NCBI GenBank assembly: GCA_963556255.1
Contig: OY744610.1
Location: 61,441,489 to 61,505,488 of the forward strand
Direction of reading: 5' to 3'
DNA: 64,000 nucleotides
From: Allolobophora icterica
Lineage: Eukaryota > Annelida > Clitellata > Crassiclitellata > Lumbricidae
Position numbers and translations under genes: made by a program. The notes under the pieces were generated by a model, which saw only the letters and a list, made by a program, of their open reading frames with translations, was not told the origin of the DNA and did no database searches. Positions 20,081-34,056 of the stretch are shown in pieces; positions within the stretch are counted from its first letter, which is position 1; each line of letters begins with the position of its first letter.

Positions 20081-22477
20081 AATAACGTGAATCGTGCTTC
20101 GACGCCAGTCGTCCATCATCCAATTCTCGCCCTTCACTAGATTCTCGAAATCGACATCAAGAAATCCCAAGCGATGATCCGTCTACAACGTCGACTTTCC
20201 GGTTGTCTCTTGCAACTTTTTCTCGGCCGTACCTATGGTCTGTTTCGCATGCTTATTTACTCTTATAAGCTGCCTCAATGTTACCCGGTTCTCTTCCTAG
20301 CACCTTCTGTGCTAAGTCTAGGTTGGCAAGCCTAGCAATACCCGCCTGTAACCGATTCAAAATATCACTTATCGGTCCTGAGCACCACAGAACCATTAGC
20401 CTCTTAATTCTCTTGCACAACATTGCTCAGACTTTCTCCATGAGCTTAACTGTAAGTGCACATTTTCATTCGAACTAGGCTTCTTTGGTCTTTGGACCCG
20501 TAACTGGCGTTAATCACTTCATTTGCCAAGCTACTTTTCTCTCACACCCTATCTCACAGCAATTGAGATGGGCCTAATTAAACCGTATCGTAACCGGTCT
20601 GTTTTCTCCTGGCCACTTCAATGACCTGCAGCTAGCACAACTTCTAGCTTCACCACAAACGCGAATACTGTCGTCTTTCCATCATATCGCTCAACAACCG
20701 TATGACACGATCGGTCAGATTTTCGCACTCTTGTAAGTAATAGGCATTTTCTCACACGCCTGGTAACTTCGCTATCACCAATGGATTCAATTTCGCCTCC
20801 AGTGGTCTACACTGACCATTTTCACTTGTCCTCTAAGCAACGTACCTCTGCCCAGTACGGCCCTTAGAATCCTCCGCATATCTCACGATCAGTCAACGAT
20901 TCATTTTCCTCGACAGTGCTTAATACAAGTCACTTCTGAGTAACGGGCGTCTTCCCAGAACGCCGCTAAGATTCCTTCGTATATCTCACGGTCTCCATGC
21001 GGGTCACCTCCCGCGAAAAACCCGAAAACCGACTTTCCTCATTTATTCCGAAACTGGGAACTTCCCTTGACGATCGAACACTACCACCTCGATTTCCGCC
21101 CCATTTTACACGCGGAAATCTTACCATCGACTGTCAACGGCACCTGCCGCCGCCGCCCCGAAGAAACAGCTATAATCTGTCAAGACAGTCTTCGGCCGAG
21201 TCACTTTTCACTGTCGGTCAACTGCCTTAACTTCACCCCTACCACCGAGGGTGAAGTTGGGCTTCTTATCCGTTCCCGTTTTCCTGTCTCTGTCAATCTT
21301 TTTCGTAACCGTAACTCTCACCGGGTTTCACAGCGTAATCGACCTCTGTCACTTTCCCGGTCTACGCCTCGTACTACGTATTTGTGTTAGCCACTGAAAT
21401 CGTACATACACCGTACATCATCCTCTCTCCGGTAACCTGATCAACAAACACTCGCTCTCTGCGTAAAGACATGTTCATACAAAGACTCGTTTTCTGAACA
21501 AAAAAACGAACGCTGAGAAATCTTCCAAGGAGAATAACTCATCGAACCAAAAACCAACGCAGAAAAGACATTGATCGGTCACCACCGAAAGAAAAGTAGA
21601 CGGAGAAGATCGAGGACCGACGGCCACGAACAACGAAACCGCAGGGGAGAAAAAAACACGCAACAACTAAAAGGGCAACAACACGCAGAGAAACGATCTC
21701 AAAGAAACAGAAGAAGAAAACGAATGTAACCTGGGAACCGATGAACACAGCAACTTCCACAAGAACTCGGCAGGCAATCTTGGAAAGATCGGAAGACAAC
21801 GGGAGCAGCACAGAAACACCAGGCTCCGGAACCTCAAGAAAACCATCAAAGAGACGAAAACGGCCGACGGCAGCGCGAACTACCGAAACCTCAACCAGCA
21901 GAAACGCAGAAACAGAAAGAGGAGAAAACAAACTCTACCGAATACTCCAACGATTCCAGTTTCTACACGATGTCCGAAACTCTGTGCTACTACGAATTCC
22001 TCGTACGCCCACACCCAAAACGTATAGGATTTGTACCGTGTGTAAAAAAATATACTGTAACGGCTCAAAGGCTCCTGGTATATCTTCTACCGCTTTCCAA
22101 CGTATAAGTCGCGGTACTCTTACGACTTCGAAGGCCCTGATAAATCAAGCTTAGCCTTCTTCGACAGTTCGCTACAAGAACTGACATACTCGTAATTTGT
22201 ATCTTCTGAAACCTACCTCAGTAATCCTTGGAACGAATCTCAACCATTCCTCAATATCATTGAGAAAACGATCCTCTTAATGGCCAATCGGGGCCGCAGC
22301 TCCCGTTTCAATTCTATCAACTGCACCACGGTTCAGAATACAACTACCACTGAATCTCCGTGTCTCTGCACCCACACCATTGTGGTCTAACCTTCTGTGT
22401 ACATGGTGGGAACATTATCCAACTCGTCAATGTATCTTCTAGAATTTCCTCAGCTCTATAATAAGAAAACGCTGGTA

Positions 22478-22494
22478 CCCCACTTCTGGTACCA
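22478..22494 (-). promoter_or_regulatory. Primer-binding site, tRNA-Leu-like
   Basis: Read on the minus strand, two bases after the LTR end comes TGGTACCAGAAGTGGGG. Its complement is a tRNA 3' end ending CTTCTGGTACCA, the form of tRNA-Leu(UAA)-type acceptors. The position and the leading TGG are canonical for initiation of minus-strand DNA synthesis. Confidence 0.8.
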
Positions 22495-22496
22495 GT

Positions 22497-25400
22497 TGTG
22501 GCGTTCTGCGCCCACCCGGACGCCTGCACTCTCGTTGCGCCGGGCGGGTTTCCGTGGTGGTGGTGACTCCAGCCCACTGCCCGTCTGGAGCCCCACCGGA
22601 GTCACTCTGCCTTGTCTACTTCCACCGTAAAATGGCTGGTCTCTATCTCTGTCCATAGTGAACGTTTCTATCAGGGGAGATTCAGGATTGGCCGATTAAG
22701 AAAGGCAACACTATACCGTTCTATCTCGGGGTCTGACTCTGCTCTTTTCCGCGGTCGCCGGATGGGCAACGTCCTGCAGGATGGCCGTCCTTCAGAACAG
22801 GGTTCGTTCTCTTAATCAGCAGCAGTCTTCCCTCTCTGTGTGCCTTCTTAGTTACGGCTTCCTCTTACTCTCCAACTGACCTGAACTTTGACGTACCATT
22901 CTACATCTCGTGACTCGAACTATCGCCATTTATAAGGGACACCAAACGTTTTCTAAGTATCGGTAACAAGGAATACATGTGACAAGTCTTTACATTATAT
23001 CGTCTTAGACACCGGTCTATTGGGCAACTGTCAAATGTAACTCTACGTCGTGTCGTCTAGGCACCTGTCCATACGTCTTCCCACCGTACGTATCTCTCGC
23101 TCCACTTCCGTGCAGGGCATACCGGCCTCACACGTATACTATCATGCACCACATTTACGGAGTAAGTTTCCTTACCCGTCTTCTTCTGTGTTGGCAATTA
23201 TCGACCAAACACAGTAATAAATTCTGCTTCGGAAGGTAACGATAAGGGTCTCCATGGCACTCTGATAGTGAAGGTCTTCTCTCTATAACCTTCCTATCTA
23301 CACACAGAACTTCGTTCCGACCTACGCACGAGGGGGCCCGGCCTCGCACTTCAGTCAGTTCTCAGAGCTGCGTGTTACGACAAGCAAATATAGTTCTACC
23401 CGGGTATCCGACTACCCGGACTTTCACGTATCGCACTCTTGGTCTGCTTTATTATTTCCCTTCATACATGGGATTATCGTACTCCTCACCTAGGGACTCT
23501 GACTAGCTGAACTTCGGCTAGCATAACGCGGACTTGTCTCTTTCGGACCTGGGTATCCGACTACCCGACCCGAACTTTGAGGTTAATCTCTTGGTCTGAT
23601 TTAATGTCCCTTTAACCTGGGACTCTCGTACTCTTCACCTAGGGATCTGGTCCGCTGTATCTTCTCGTTGCGGCGTATCCCTACCCGATTTACACAACCT
23701 TTTATCTTCTCACTATTCAGAATTAGTCTGTCTCGAGACCTGAGCAGCGGAGTGGGCCCTTACTCCACAAGCCGTATCTCTTGAACCTGACTCTCTGAAT
23801 CCAATAGAGAACGTAACAGTTGTGTCTTTTTCCGGGAGCTCACAGACTCGTAGGCTCCAATTCCGAGTACACAGACTCGATTCTGCTAACGGTACCAGTG
23901 GAGTAACTATCAGTACTGTTACCCCATTATTTCACACAGACCTGTGTTTTCACTTCCCACTGCGGGAAGTTTCCTGTCTTCCACGCACCTGTACGATCCA
24001 CGGTCAGATTGTTCGGGCAGTTCCCCGAACTCAGAAGTTTGCAGTTAGTTCCGCGAGCCAAGATTTTTGCGGGTAGACCGGAGTTAGGTAGGCCAAAGAA
24101 AGATATGCGGGAAAACCGCGGGAGTAACTATGACGGAGCAAAGTAATCAAGGAAAGGAACGTCGGTAGACCGCGAGTTAAGATTCAGCGTATAAATGTAT
24201 TATTGTTTATTGTGAATTGTATACTCTAATATGTATAGGTTTTTATGCGTAGTTGAGATATTTCGGTTTTAAGAGATTGCGGTTAGTCCCGCGAGTTAAA
24301 AGAAAGGCTTGTAGTTTGCCCGATGTTATCGAACGGAACCAACGGGGTCACCCTCCCCGAACATATCGAACTGTCATCACCGGGGTCTTACCTTCCCCGT
24401 ATTTATACAGACCTCTGTATCGAACGGAACCACCGGGGTCACCCTCCCCGAACATATCGAACTGTCATCACCGGGGTCTTACCTTCCCCGTATTTATACA
24501 GACCTCTGTATCGAACGGAACCACCGGGGTCACCCCTCCCCGAACATATCGAACTGTCATCACCGGGGTCTTACCTTCCCCGTATTTATACAGACCTGTG
24601 TATCGAACGGAACCACCGGGGTCTTGCCCCGTCTTTATCGAACGTCACCAACGGAGTCTGCTTCCCAGTACTTTCGAACGGAATCAACCTGGCACATCTC
24701 CCGTACACGTCGAGCGGTCACCAACGACGGGGTCTGCTTCCCCGTCTTTACCGATAAAGACCTGTGTTTTCTGTATTAGTCAAGATCGGTCTCTCCCCGA
24801 GGTTTACTCAGCCTGTTAAACTTCCACAATCGGGCTTCAGACCGGCTCGCGATCTAACGGCAGGGTGGGCCCCAGCCCTGTCGCATCGGCGGTCAATCCA
24901 ACACCCAAGAGTGATTAGTTTTGCTGTAACTCGGGATCGCACTGGTTAACTTTCTATGGACGATACTTGAACTGAGTTATCACCACCGGGTCGTTGCCCG
25001 TGTATCTCTCACGGTTAACAGTGGGAACTTTGCCCGTGCATCTCTGACCGTTACCAGCGCGGTCTTTCCGCGCGTATATCAGACGGTCAACGGCGGGAAC
25101 TTTGCCCGTGTATCTCTAACGGTTACCACCGGTCTTCCCCGTATGTATCGAAATGTCACCTCACGGTATCTTTTCCCGTCTTTATCGAACGGCCACCGAC
25201 TGGGGCTGCTTCCCAGTCTTTATCGAACGGAACCGCCAGGGTCCTTCCCCGGACTATCGAACGGTAACCAGCGAACCAGACACCGACGGGACCTTTCCAG
25301 TCTTTATCGAACGGAGCCGCCGGGGTCGCCTTCCCCGGACTTTACCGAAACAGACCTGTGAGCCTTTATTTCTCACGATCGGTCTTTCCCCGAATCAGCC

Positions 25401-25986
25401 TTCCATGATCAGACTCGGTACTGCTCGCGATCTACAACAGAGCGGGCCCTTACCCCGTTGGATCGACGCTTTGCCAGCACTGGTCAGACCGCCTTTGGAG
25501 CGGCTGTCACTCGGGAGCGCACTGATTAGCCGGTAACCAACGACACTAAAGAACCGTATCTCTGTATATGCAGAGTGCACACATCGCCACTCTACAATAT
25601 AGGCAAAACACCGTGAGGCAGCCTATACTTATCCCTCGCCACACTATACCGTGGCTTGTTCCTTATATACTAGCCTACGCACACCTTCTCAAAAACAGTT
25701 GTCTAAGGTATCGAAATCAACCTATGATAATAAGCGCCGCCCTAGCTTTAGGCCTTATTTTTTGGACCGAAATACGTCTAATATTATTCTAATTAATCAT
25801 TTGAATCGGTTTAATGGCAACAACAAGCTAAAACTTAAATATTGGCTATTATTAAATCACGCTAGCGCTACCATTTACGCATCGGCCGCTGATGCCCTCT
25901 GATGCATTACTTCGCCCAATAACGCGTCAACAACAGCTAATATTATATCAAAACCTACATTCATGCCTTGCGGCCTGTCCGCCACA
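22497..25986 (-). repeat. 5' LTR (3490 bp)
   Basis: Upstream LTR in sense orientation, offset by exactly 7775 bp from the other copy with no length change. It would carry the promoter, but I cannot point to a TATA box or start site with confidence. Confidence 0.93.
24320..25375 (-). repeat. Hairpin array in the 5' LTR
   Basis: Same array as at 16545-17600, copied with the LTR. I saw no difference between the two arrays. Confidence 0.85.
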
Positions 25987-25990
25987 ATTG

Positions 25991-26511
<521 letters not shown>

Positions 26512-27495
26512 TGTTAACAGAAAAAAAGGCGTTCAAGTCGAAAAATTACTTTGGCATAACGCAGCTTCAAATCTGAAATGCTGCTAAAATTAACTAGATG
26601 AGTTAATAACGCCAGATAAAGCGATTTAACGGTTTCGAAGTAGCCCTGGTAATGATAGTAATATTCAGCGTTTAACGACGTCTTACGTCTGTCAGGGTCT
26701 TTGATGTCGACCTTACTTTCCACGCACTGCAGTTGACACTAACCTGTTTTAAAGCTTAACGGCACCTTGTGGTTTTTCAGGATGTGGACGACCCAGCCTA
26801 CGACTATGTAGACAGAGTCTCCTTAGCGATGCAGACAGAGTCTCCTTAGCGATGCTTTTTTATAACGAAGGTGATAGCGTCGCCCTTCACTTTTAACCAG
26901 TGGCGGAATTTAATTGGAGATTTGACTTAATTCACCATTTAACTTAGTGGTTAGTGTGCTGGACCCCAAAGAGGTCAGGGGTTCAAATCCCTGTCTGGGC
27001 AGCAATTTGGTTTCGAGATTTCTGCACTGTATACCTGCGTTCAATAGACAACTCAGCTGTAATGAGTACACTGTTGGTAGAAAGCTTATACTGGCCACCC
27101 ACCCTCACATGCCGAGGCTAAGAAAATGAAGTGACTAACACTTCAGACCCATTTCTGCCTCGGTGCTAGCTTAAGTGACTGTTGTTCTTCTTAAACATCT
27201 TGTGGCATCTAAGGCCGTTCACGTCCACTGCAAAGAATTTCGTAATTTTTTTCGCAATAGCATATTAGTGGTGTCTAGACGAATTATGTATCAGGTGGTG
27301 GATCCCGAGTTTAACGACATCTTATAGCAACAATGGCTGTTGACGACGTCGACAGAAATTATTTCGGTATATGTATCAGGAAAACCGAAATTAAAAACAT
27401 ATAGAGACGTAGACACTGATATAAAGGTGTTTACACAATGAGAGCAATTCATCAGAAGTTGCGACATCTTGCAGTTACAGAACGGTGCTGGATCT
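26512..27495 (+). repeat. Long block G, copy 1
   Basis: Sister copies are at about 30780-31440, 41430-41990, 54188-54960 and 63372-63625. Order within the block: A module (26665), 'ttccacgcactgcagttg', 'ggatgtggacgacccagc', 'cagtggcggaatttaattggag', tRNA-derived SINE, then 'aacatcttgtggcatc.aaggccgtt' and another A module near 27305. No gene. Confidence 0.65.
26930..27195 (+). mobile_element. tRNA-derived SINE, family 1 (copy S1)
   Basis: A partial A-box (TTAGTGGTTAGTGTG near 26944) and a good B-box (GGTTCAAATCC, 26980-26990), followed by a tRNA-unrelated body: 'gagatttctgcact', 'ctgtaatgagtacactg', 'ccaccctcacatgccgaggctaagaaaatgaag'. It ends near 'gctagcttaag..tgttgttcttctt'. It is embedded in block G in all four copies, so it was probably duplicated together with the block. 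Confidence 0.75.
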
Positions 27496-28354
<859 letters not shown>

Positions 28355-29819
28355 TTCAAATCTATGTACATGTAAAAATCGTGTACCTGGCCTGAGGGAG
28401 GCGTCTAAAATGGGGTCCTGGAATTTCGTGTCAAGCCGAAGCAGTATTCGGAAAAGCGAAATTATGGATATATAGAGGTATAGACAACGATATAAAGGTG
28501 TCTAAATAGGCAGAGCAATTTCATCGGAATTTTACGACATCTTGCAGAAACAGATCGGTTACCTCGACAATTTAATTTTGAAATCTTAGTCATCCGCTGT
28601 ACGGATGAAAAATATAATTATAGATTCATACAGTACGTTTTAAAGGTGTTGAAAGAGGCCTTGGAAATTATTGAAATATTAAGTATTTAACGACATTTTA
28701 CGGGTTACAGGGCAGTTGACATAAACCTTTCCTTGTTTTATAAAAGGTTATGAAGATCAGAGTACAATGCAGTTATGAATTTATGTAGTCCCAGTTTAAC
28801 GACAGTATGTAATAACAATTAGCGTCGCCTTTCTTTTGATATCCGGCCAGATATCATTGGCACAACCAGAGTATGGGCAGTGGCGGTGTTACAATACACT
28901 TGGATGGATCGAGAGCAAGCCTGGAGAATAACCTGGGTTTCACTCGCCCTTACCGTCCTGCTTATATTGCTCTTAGGTGATATCCGTGTCCTGCTGACTC
29001 AGCTTTTCTTCAATGACTGGGCAGACAGCTATATCATCCTACTCTTCTTCTTTTCATCCTTTTACCCCTCTATCATCCCTTCTGTTTACGGTTTGGAAAC
29101 CATCGAATTCATCATCATACCCCGATTCAGTTTCGGCGTCTGATGCCCAGAAATGGCTCTCATTATGTGGAGAATCGTCATGGAGACTTCAGCCGTTTTA
29201 TAGAAGGAATCGAAGAGCCCTCGCTAGCCATCATCTCTAGCTTTGCGCTCAGCTTTACAGTGTCGCTTTGGAAAATTGGAGATTACGATTACGATTACTA
29301 TTAGCCGGGAATAATGCAAAATAGCTAGATTAATTTAAATGAGATTTCAGTAACTCTAGTTTAAGAGAAAAACGTATATCGTATATGGCTCATCGTGAGA
29401 ATCTTCCGCTGTAAGCAATGAATATTCTGGATTTCCGGTGCATGTGTTCGCTGAGCAGATAGCCTAAAATATTCGCGTCTATCCAGTGATCAGATATATC
29501 TGCTGTATGCAGTGTTTTACTTTTAAAATGCGTTGCTTTTGAGGTAGCTTTGTTATCTACTCTGCTTACACATGAAGTTGACAGGGGGCGCCGCAGATTA
29601 AGCGAAACTCAAATGTATATAACGTGGTCTGTTCGTAAATTAAAGGTGTTGAAAGACAACCTGATATTTTCGTAGTAATAGCGGAGTTAAGTTAACCAAT
29701 ACCCAGGTTTCTAAGCAGGCCCAGTAATGTTATTATTATTCAAAGTTTAACGTCATTTTATAATGACTGTCAGGGCCGTTGACGATTATTTCACCTTATT
29801 TGTAGAAATCTGTGGATTG
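28355..29819 (+). repeat. Module blocks, sister of 7440-8000 and 14240-14710
   Basis: Forward A modules lie near 28515, 28685 and 29748, an E module at 29605-29690, and the C motif 'aaaggtgtctaaata' at 28495. The sequence 29690-29820 is the sister of 14590-14721 and carries the uninterrupted ATTG target of the LTR element at 29816-29819. The 87-aa frame at 28880 has no known homolog that I can name. Confidence 0.6.
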
Positions 29820-30500
29820 CATTAATTGTAATTGTAAACGAACATTTATATAGTGCCACTCAAATCAGCGGCGCTCTCGACTCGCATCAGTGCTAGCACC
29901 GGTAAAAAGAAAGGTTTTCAAACGTCTACAGAACTGAAGACTGAAGAGGGGAGAGGGCAAGAAGCTCTTGGCGGAGGGACTGGGTAAGACTGTTCCAGGC
30001 TGAAGAACTCGCATAGGCAAAGCTCCTGGATTGGGCCGTCGAAGAGTGCATACGCGAAACAACCATAAGGCCACGGGCCGAGGATTGCAAGGAGGCCCTC
30101 TCAGGCAAGGAAGAAGCCAGGGTACAGAATTCATTAGGTAAGTCCCAGTGAAGCAGTTGCGCATGAGGGTGAGGGTTTATGGGAAGTTGGGCAGGAAGCC
30201 AGTGGAGGGAGTCACGAATAAAGGCAGAGATGTGGGCAAACTTAGGAATATCACCTATAAGCCGAGCAGAAGCATTGAGGATAGACTGAAGTTTGTGTAT
30301 ATTGAAGGAGGATAGGACAATGTACACAGCATTACCAAAGTCAACCCGAGTGTTGATCAAATCGTGGACTAGTGTATAATGACAGAATGGACCGAAAGAC
30401 ATTAACGACTGAACGAAACTGGTTGGATGGATCGAAAGTTTATAACGACATCTTGTAGCAGCAAAGGAGGTTGGCGTCGCCAAAGTCATTTGGCTCAACA
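29820..30500 (-). pseudogene. LINE ORF2 C-terminal fragment with frameshifts
   Basis: The minus strand encodes VHDLINTRVDFGNAVYI, HKLQSILNASARLIGDIPKF and RDSLHWLPAQLPI, the usual post-RT region of L2/CR1-like LINEs. After a frame change come SSSAWNSLTQSLRQELL and FKTFLFTG-like text. The 3' UTR carries GGCGCCGCT and GTGGCACTATATAAATG near plus 29838-29875. A decayed 5'-truncated copy. Confidence 0.75.
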
Positions 30501-32040
30501 GAAGTAGTAGTAGTACTGTGGTTTCAGTTTAACGACACTGTGTGATAACAAAGATCATTACCGTCGCCCTCCTCATTCATCCAGGCTTGGGATTGACACT
30601 GATAGAGTATGAGCAGTGGCGGAGTTAGCTCAACAAGTAAACACTAGAAACTACTACAAACTGTACTGCGGTTAAACCTACATTATACCATAGGAACAGT
30701 GAGAATTGTTCATAATTATTATACACCTCTTTTAAGTGTGATACAGGCCCTATAAGAGAAAACACAGGCGTTTCATTTTTTAACTCAGCTGAACGGCAGG
30801 GTATTTTACTTTAACGACGTGTTATGACAATTATTTTGCTCAACAAGAAGCTCTTCTTTTCCACTTTAATTGGAGATTCGCTGTAATACACGATTTAAGC
30901 ACAAGGGTGCTTGATGGTGTAGTGGTAAGCATTCTGGACCCAGAGAGGTCAGAGGTTGAAATCCCCGCCAAGGCAGAAATTTGGTTCCAGATATCTGCAC
31001 TACCTTCGTCCCCTAGCCAACTGACCTATAACGAGTACACTGACCGTACTGTTGGTTGGAAAATGATACGACGAGAGCAAGGACTGGCCACAACCCTCAT
31101 ATGCCGAGGCCAAAAAAATGAAGTCGATAACACTTCATCCCCATAGCTGCCTTAGGGTTAGCTGAAGGGGTTGCTGTTGTTCTTCTTAAACATCTTGTGG
31201 CATCAAAGCCTTTCAAAGGCCGTTGACATCCCGTGGAAAGAATTTTGTACATTTCCCGACCGTAGCATGCCAACTCTTTGGGTAGAGGAAACAATTAACA
31301 CGCGATACGAAATTACGAATATACATGTATAGAATGGCAGAAAACGATATCAAGGTGTCTAAACAAACATTTCAGTATAGTTCAGTGTTTAGCGACATCT
31401 TACAGCCACAGATCCGTTGACGTCGTCAACAAAAGTTTTTCTTTCCAACGTTACGTTTACAGTATATTCGGCTATTGTCAGCTTATTAATATTAATACCC
31501 ATTCCCCGTTTCATTCATTTATTCATTAATTCATCCATCCATCGAAATCTTGCCTTAACAACAAAAAGTGACCTTAGTTTGAGCCATCTCCAGCCCGGTC
31601 CCGATTTTGCACAGCCGTCCTCCAGCCGAACATTAAGCTTGATTACTGCAATTCCGTCATTTCCTTTGTCAGGTGGTGCCAGTCCAAACCCTACATGAAG
31701 ATCGACTGAGGGGCGATGCGAATCACTTTTGTTATGAAAACACTCACAAACAGCGTCGTTAAACAGAAACTGACAGCATTAATGGTTATAAGGTTATTTA
31801 CACAATCGTTCTATACAAGTTCAGACGGCGATGGAGAGTACAGGCTACCCGCCGTCATGTACCGAGGCTAAGAAAATGAAGGTGCTATCAATTTATACCC
31901 ATAGCTGCCTCTCTTCCTCCGAATGAATGAATAAATGAAGGGATGAACGAATGAGTAAATGAATGCATGAACGAACGAAAGTCGGTAAGCTCCGGATCCA
32001 TACATCTGAAATAGATTACGTGAAAATCGTTGTCAAGTTA
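30501..32040. repeat. Module blocks including block G copy 2
   Basis: A forward B module is at 30530-30620, a D module (gtgagaattgttcataatt.. acacctcttttaagtgtg) at 30690-30760, block G with its SINE at 30780-31440, and a reversed B module at 31640-31780. The reversed B module is a sister of 50620-50740 (gtgccagtccaaaccct.. gaagatcgac.ga). No gene. Confidence 0.6.
30905..31185 (+). mobile_element. tRNA-derived SINE, family 1 (copy S2)
   Basis: A-box-like TGGTGTAGTGGTAAGC near 30914, B-box-like GGTTGAAATCC near 30953-30964, then the same body as S1 ('atatctgcactacc', 'taacgagtacactgac', 'ccctcatatgccgaggc'). Decayed. Confidence 0.7.
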
Positions 32041-32048
32041 AGAAAGGT

Positions 32049-32299
32049 CAGTGCTTTTTTTCTAGAAAAAAAAGGTTCCGGAACGCAACAATTATGGGCG
32101 GGCTAAAATCCCGTGAAAAACGGGATTGGGGGTTGGGAGGGGTCTCAATAAACACTGAAAACAGCTCAAAACACTGAAATCAATAAAAAAAAATAACAAA
32201 AAAATTGTTTATATTATTAAAATAAATAAATTATTTTTTAGTAGCTGAAAAAAGGTGCCGGAACGCCGTTCCGGCGCGTTCCGGCTGAAAAAAACCCTG
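32049..32299. mobile_element. 251-bp non-autonomous hAT element
   Basis: Perfect 8-bp TSDs, AGAAAGGT, at 32041-32048 and 32300-32307. The ends are CAGTGCTTTTTTTC and the reverse complement CAGGGTTTTTTTC, followed by GGAACG-rich subterminal repeats. Paralogs without the element read 'aag.aag..ggttaacggc' (61710-61725). No coding sequence. Confidence 0.92.
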
Positions 32300-32307
32300 A
32301 GAAAGGT

Positions 32308-34017
32308 TAACGGCCGCAAGGTGTCGTTTAACACTGAAAGTAATATAATTTTATATAATTTTATAGAATTTATAAGAATTGGCGATGCTAAATATCTTTG
32401 TTACGACACAGCGTCGTTAAACAGAAACCAAAACAGACTTTCAAGGCGACAATGGTATGCAAGTCCAGTTAAGGCCGCCGTTTGCGGTCCTGGGAGATTC
32501 CGTGAGATGTGGTTAAACACTGGAAGCTACGAATAGACTGCTGGAGATTATTGGCACTTTCAGAATATGCAGTCTTGTTGTCCTCGAGTTCATCAGACGC
32601 CTTTTCAGTATCGGAGTCTTATGCCCAGAAATGGCTCCCATTGCTGGGAGAACCGTCAAGGGTCTTCAGTCGTTTTGTAGACGGTATCGAAGAGCCCTAG
32701 CTATCCGTCATCGCTAGCTGGGGCCAATGCAATATAGTAAGAATAATTTCAATAGATTACTATCACTCTAGGATTTTAGTATAAAACAGAAAACAATATC
32801 GCTCTGCGTGAGAATCTTCCGCTGCAAGCGATGAATATTCTCCATTTCCGTTACAAATTACTCAAAAAAATTAACAAATTTTAATGTAAGAAGTTGTTTA
32901 ACGGGAAGACTTCCTTAATTCATATATACTCTGTGTCTGGATTTCCAAGACCGCGATCCCTGACTGTCATTTGTGATACGCGAACACTAACATAACCAGA
33001 GTTTAGAGAACGTTAAGGACTTCAAGCTTATACACCTTTAAATCAGATCCTCTGAAGCTATATTCGTCAGGTTGCCAAAGTATCAGCACTTTTGAATGGC
33101 TGCGATCTTGTTAAAGACGACTTGCATCGAATGATCTGCAATTAAGTAAATGAACTGATAAAAATTATTTTTTTAAACGTTAATTAACGGCCGTGGTAGC
33201 CATAAGATGTCGTTAAACAGCAGAAAATTGGCGGCTTCATAGAATTCAGCAGTTTGATTCTATATTTTACCATCAAAGGCCGATAACGTCGACAGAAAAC
33301 TTGGTACAAATCTCATTGTTATAGTATTCAGCAGCTGAAACTGCATGGCTACTGTTTAATGACACTGTGTCAAAACAAGGATGATCAGCATCGCCCTCCT
33401 CCTTTGTTTAGGCTGGAAACTGGCACTACCGGAGTATGGGCATTGGTGTAGTTAAGCTGATCAATGGATGGATCGAGAGTTTAACTACATTTTATGTCAA
33501 CAAAGGCCGTTGACATCTACAATATTAGTTTTATTGTTTTTGTCATAACCAGGCTGAAGCAGCCCCAGAGAGAAAGCGGACGAATCAAAGGAGTACTGAT
33601 CAAAGGAGCAGCGATTAAAGGAAACATAGAAATATATAACGTTGCCTGTACATGAATTAAAGGTGTTGAAAGAGAACCTAATATCGTCCTAATGTTTCAT
33701 ATTTAATGACATCTAATGACAAAAAAGCCGTTGACGTCGAGAGTTATTACTTTAGCTTTAAAGAACTCGATGTATAACGCCATTGTACAGTCGATTATTG
33801 AGTTGAACTGGTTTATTGATGTCTCTGGATGAACGTATTTAAAAAGCTGTCTATCACCTACAGGATCTCTGTCTTTGTTTTGCGTTATTTCGTTTGCTGC
33901 GACTATATATAAAAATAATTTTCGTTCCGCGTAGTAATAATCGTCCAACGTCTAGGGAATATGATCTGGGAGTCGAAAGTTGTGATAGTCGCAATTCGAC
34001 TAAAAGTTCGATCAATC
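32308..34017. repeat. Module blocks, no gene
   Basis: The stretch 32570-32700 resembles 7850-7975 and 29080-29220. The stretch 32860-33240 is one of five copies of the 350-bp block, ending in a reversed A module. Forward modules resume at 33340-33520, and an E module lies at 33620-33690. Confidence 0.6.
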
Positions 34018-34022
34018 TTTCG

Positions 34023-34056
<34 letters not shown>

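Larger units (their letters stand above)
18225..22477 (-). other. Interior of the LTR element, non-coding
   Basis: No gag, protease, reverse transcriptase, RNase H or integrase motif is visible on either strand. The longest sense frames (19703-20032, 109 aa; 21539-21931, 130 aa) resemble nothing I know. The region near 20700-21010 repeats LTR-like phrases ('gtatatctcacgg') and small hairpins such as GCGGG..CCCGC near 20999-21013. A perfect 8-bp stem, CTTCACCC/GGGTGAAG, lies at about 21230-21256. Plus 21470-21920 is A-rich. It may serve mainly as structured RNA. Confidence 0.6.
14722..25986 (-). mobile_element. LTR retroelement with giant LTRs and no visible gag/pol
   Basis: An 11,265-bp element. 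The two direct repeats (14722-18211 and 22497-25986) are both 3490 bp, and I count only five differences between them. Each begins TGTGGCG and ends CGCCACA. The flanks carry a 4-bp TSD, ATTG (14718-14721 and 25987-25990). A paralogous uninterrupted site is at 29816-29819 (gtggATTGcatta). A primer-binding site next to the right LTR and a polypurine tract next to the left LTR put the sense strand on minus. The 4.3-kb interior encodes no protein I can recognise. It therefore resembles a large non-autonomous derivative (LARD-like) that would need enzymes from another element. The near-identical LTRs imply a recent insertion. A 4-bp TSD fits Ty3/gypsy-like or retrovirus-like integrases, but the family is not assignable. 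Confidence 0.9.

Noticed and set aside
21741..22154. 137-aa Ser/Thr/Arg-rich frame as a possible gag
   Set aside because: It lies antisense to the element as oriented by its primer site and polypurine tract, and shows no gag motif or zinc knuckle.
14722..25986. Assembly duplication instead of LTRs
   Set aside because: TG..CA ends, a 4-bp TSD, an uninterrupted paralogous site, a primer site and a polypurine tract all agree with an LTR element.
26944..27010. Functional tRNA gene
   Set aside because: A good B-box, but the acceptor and anticodon arms do not form, and the same body follows in four copies; it is a SINE.
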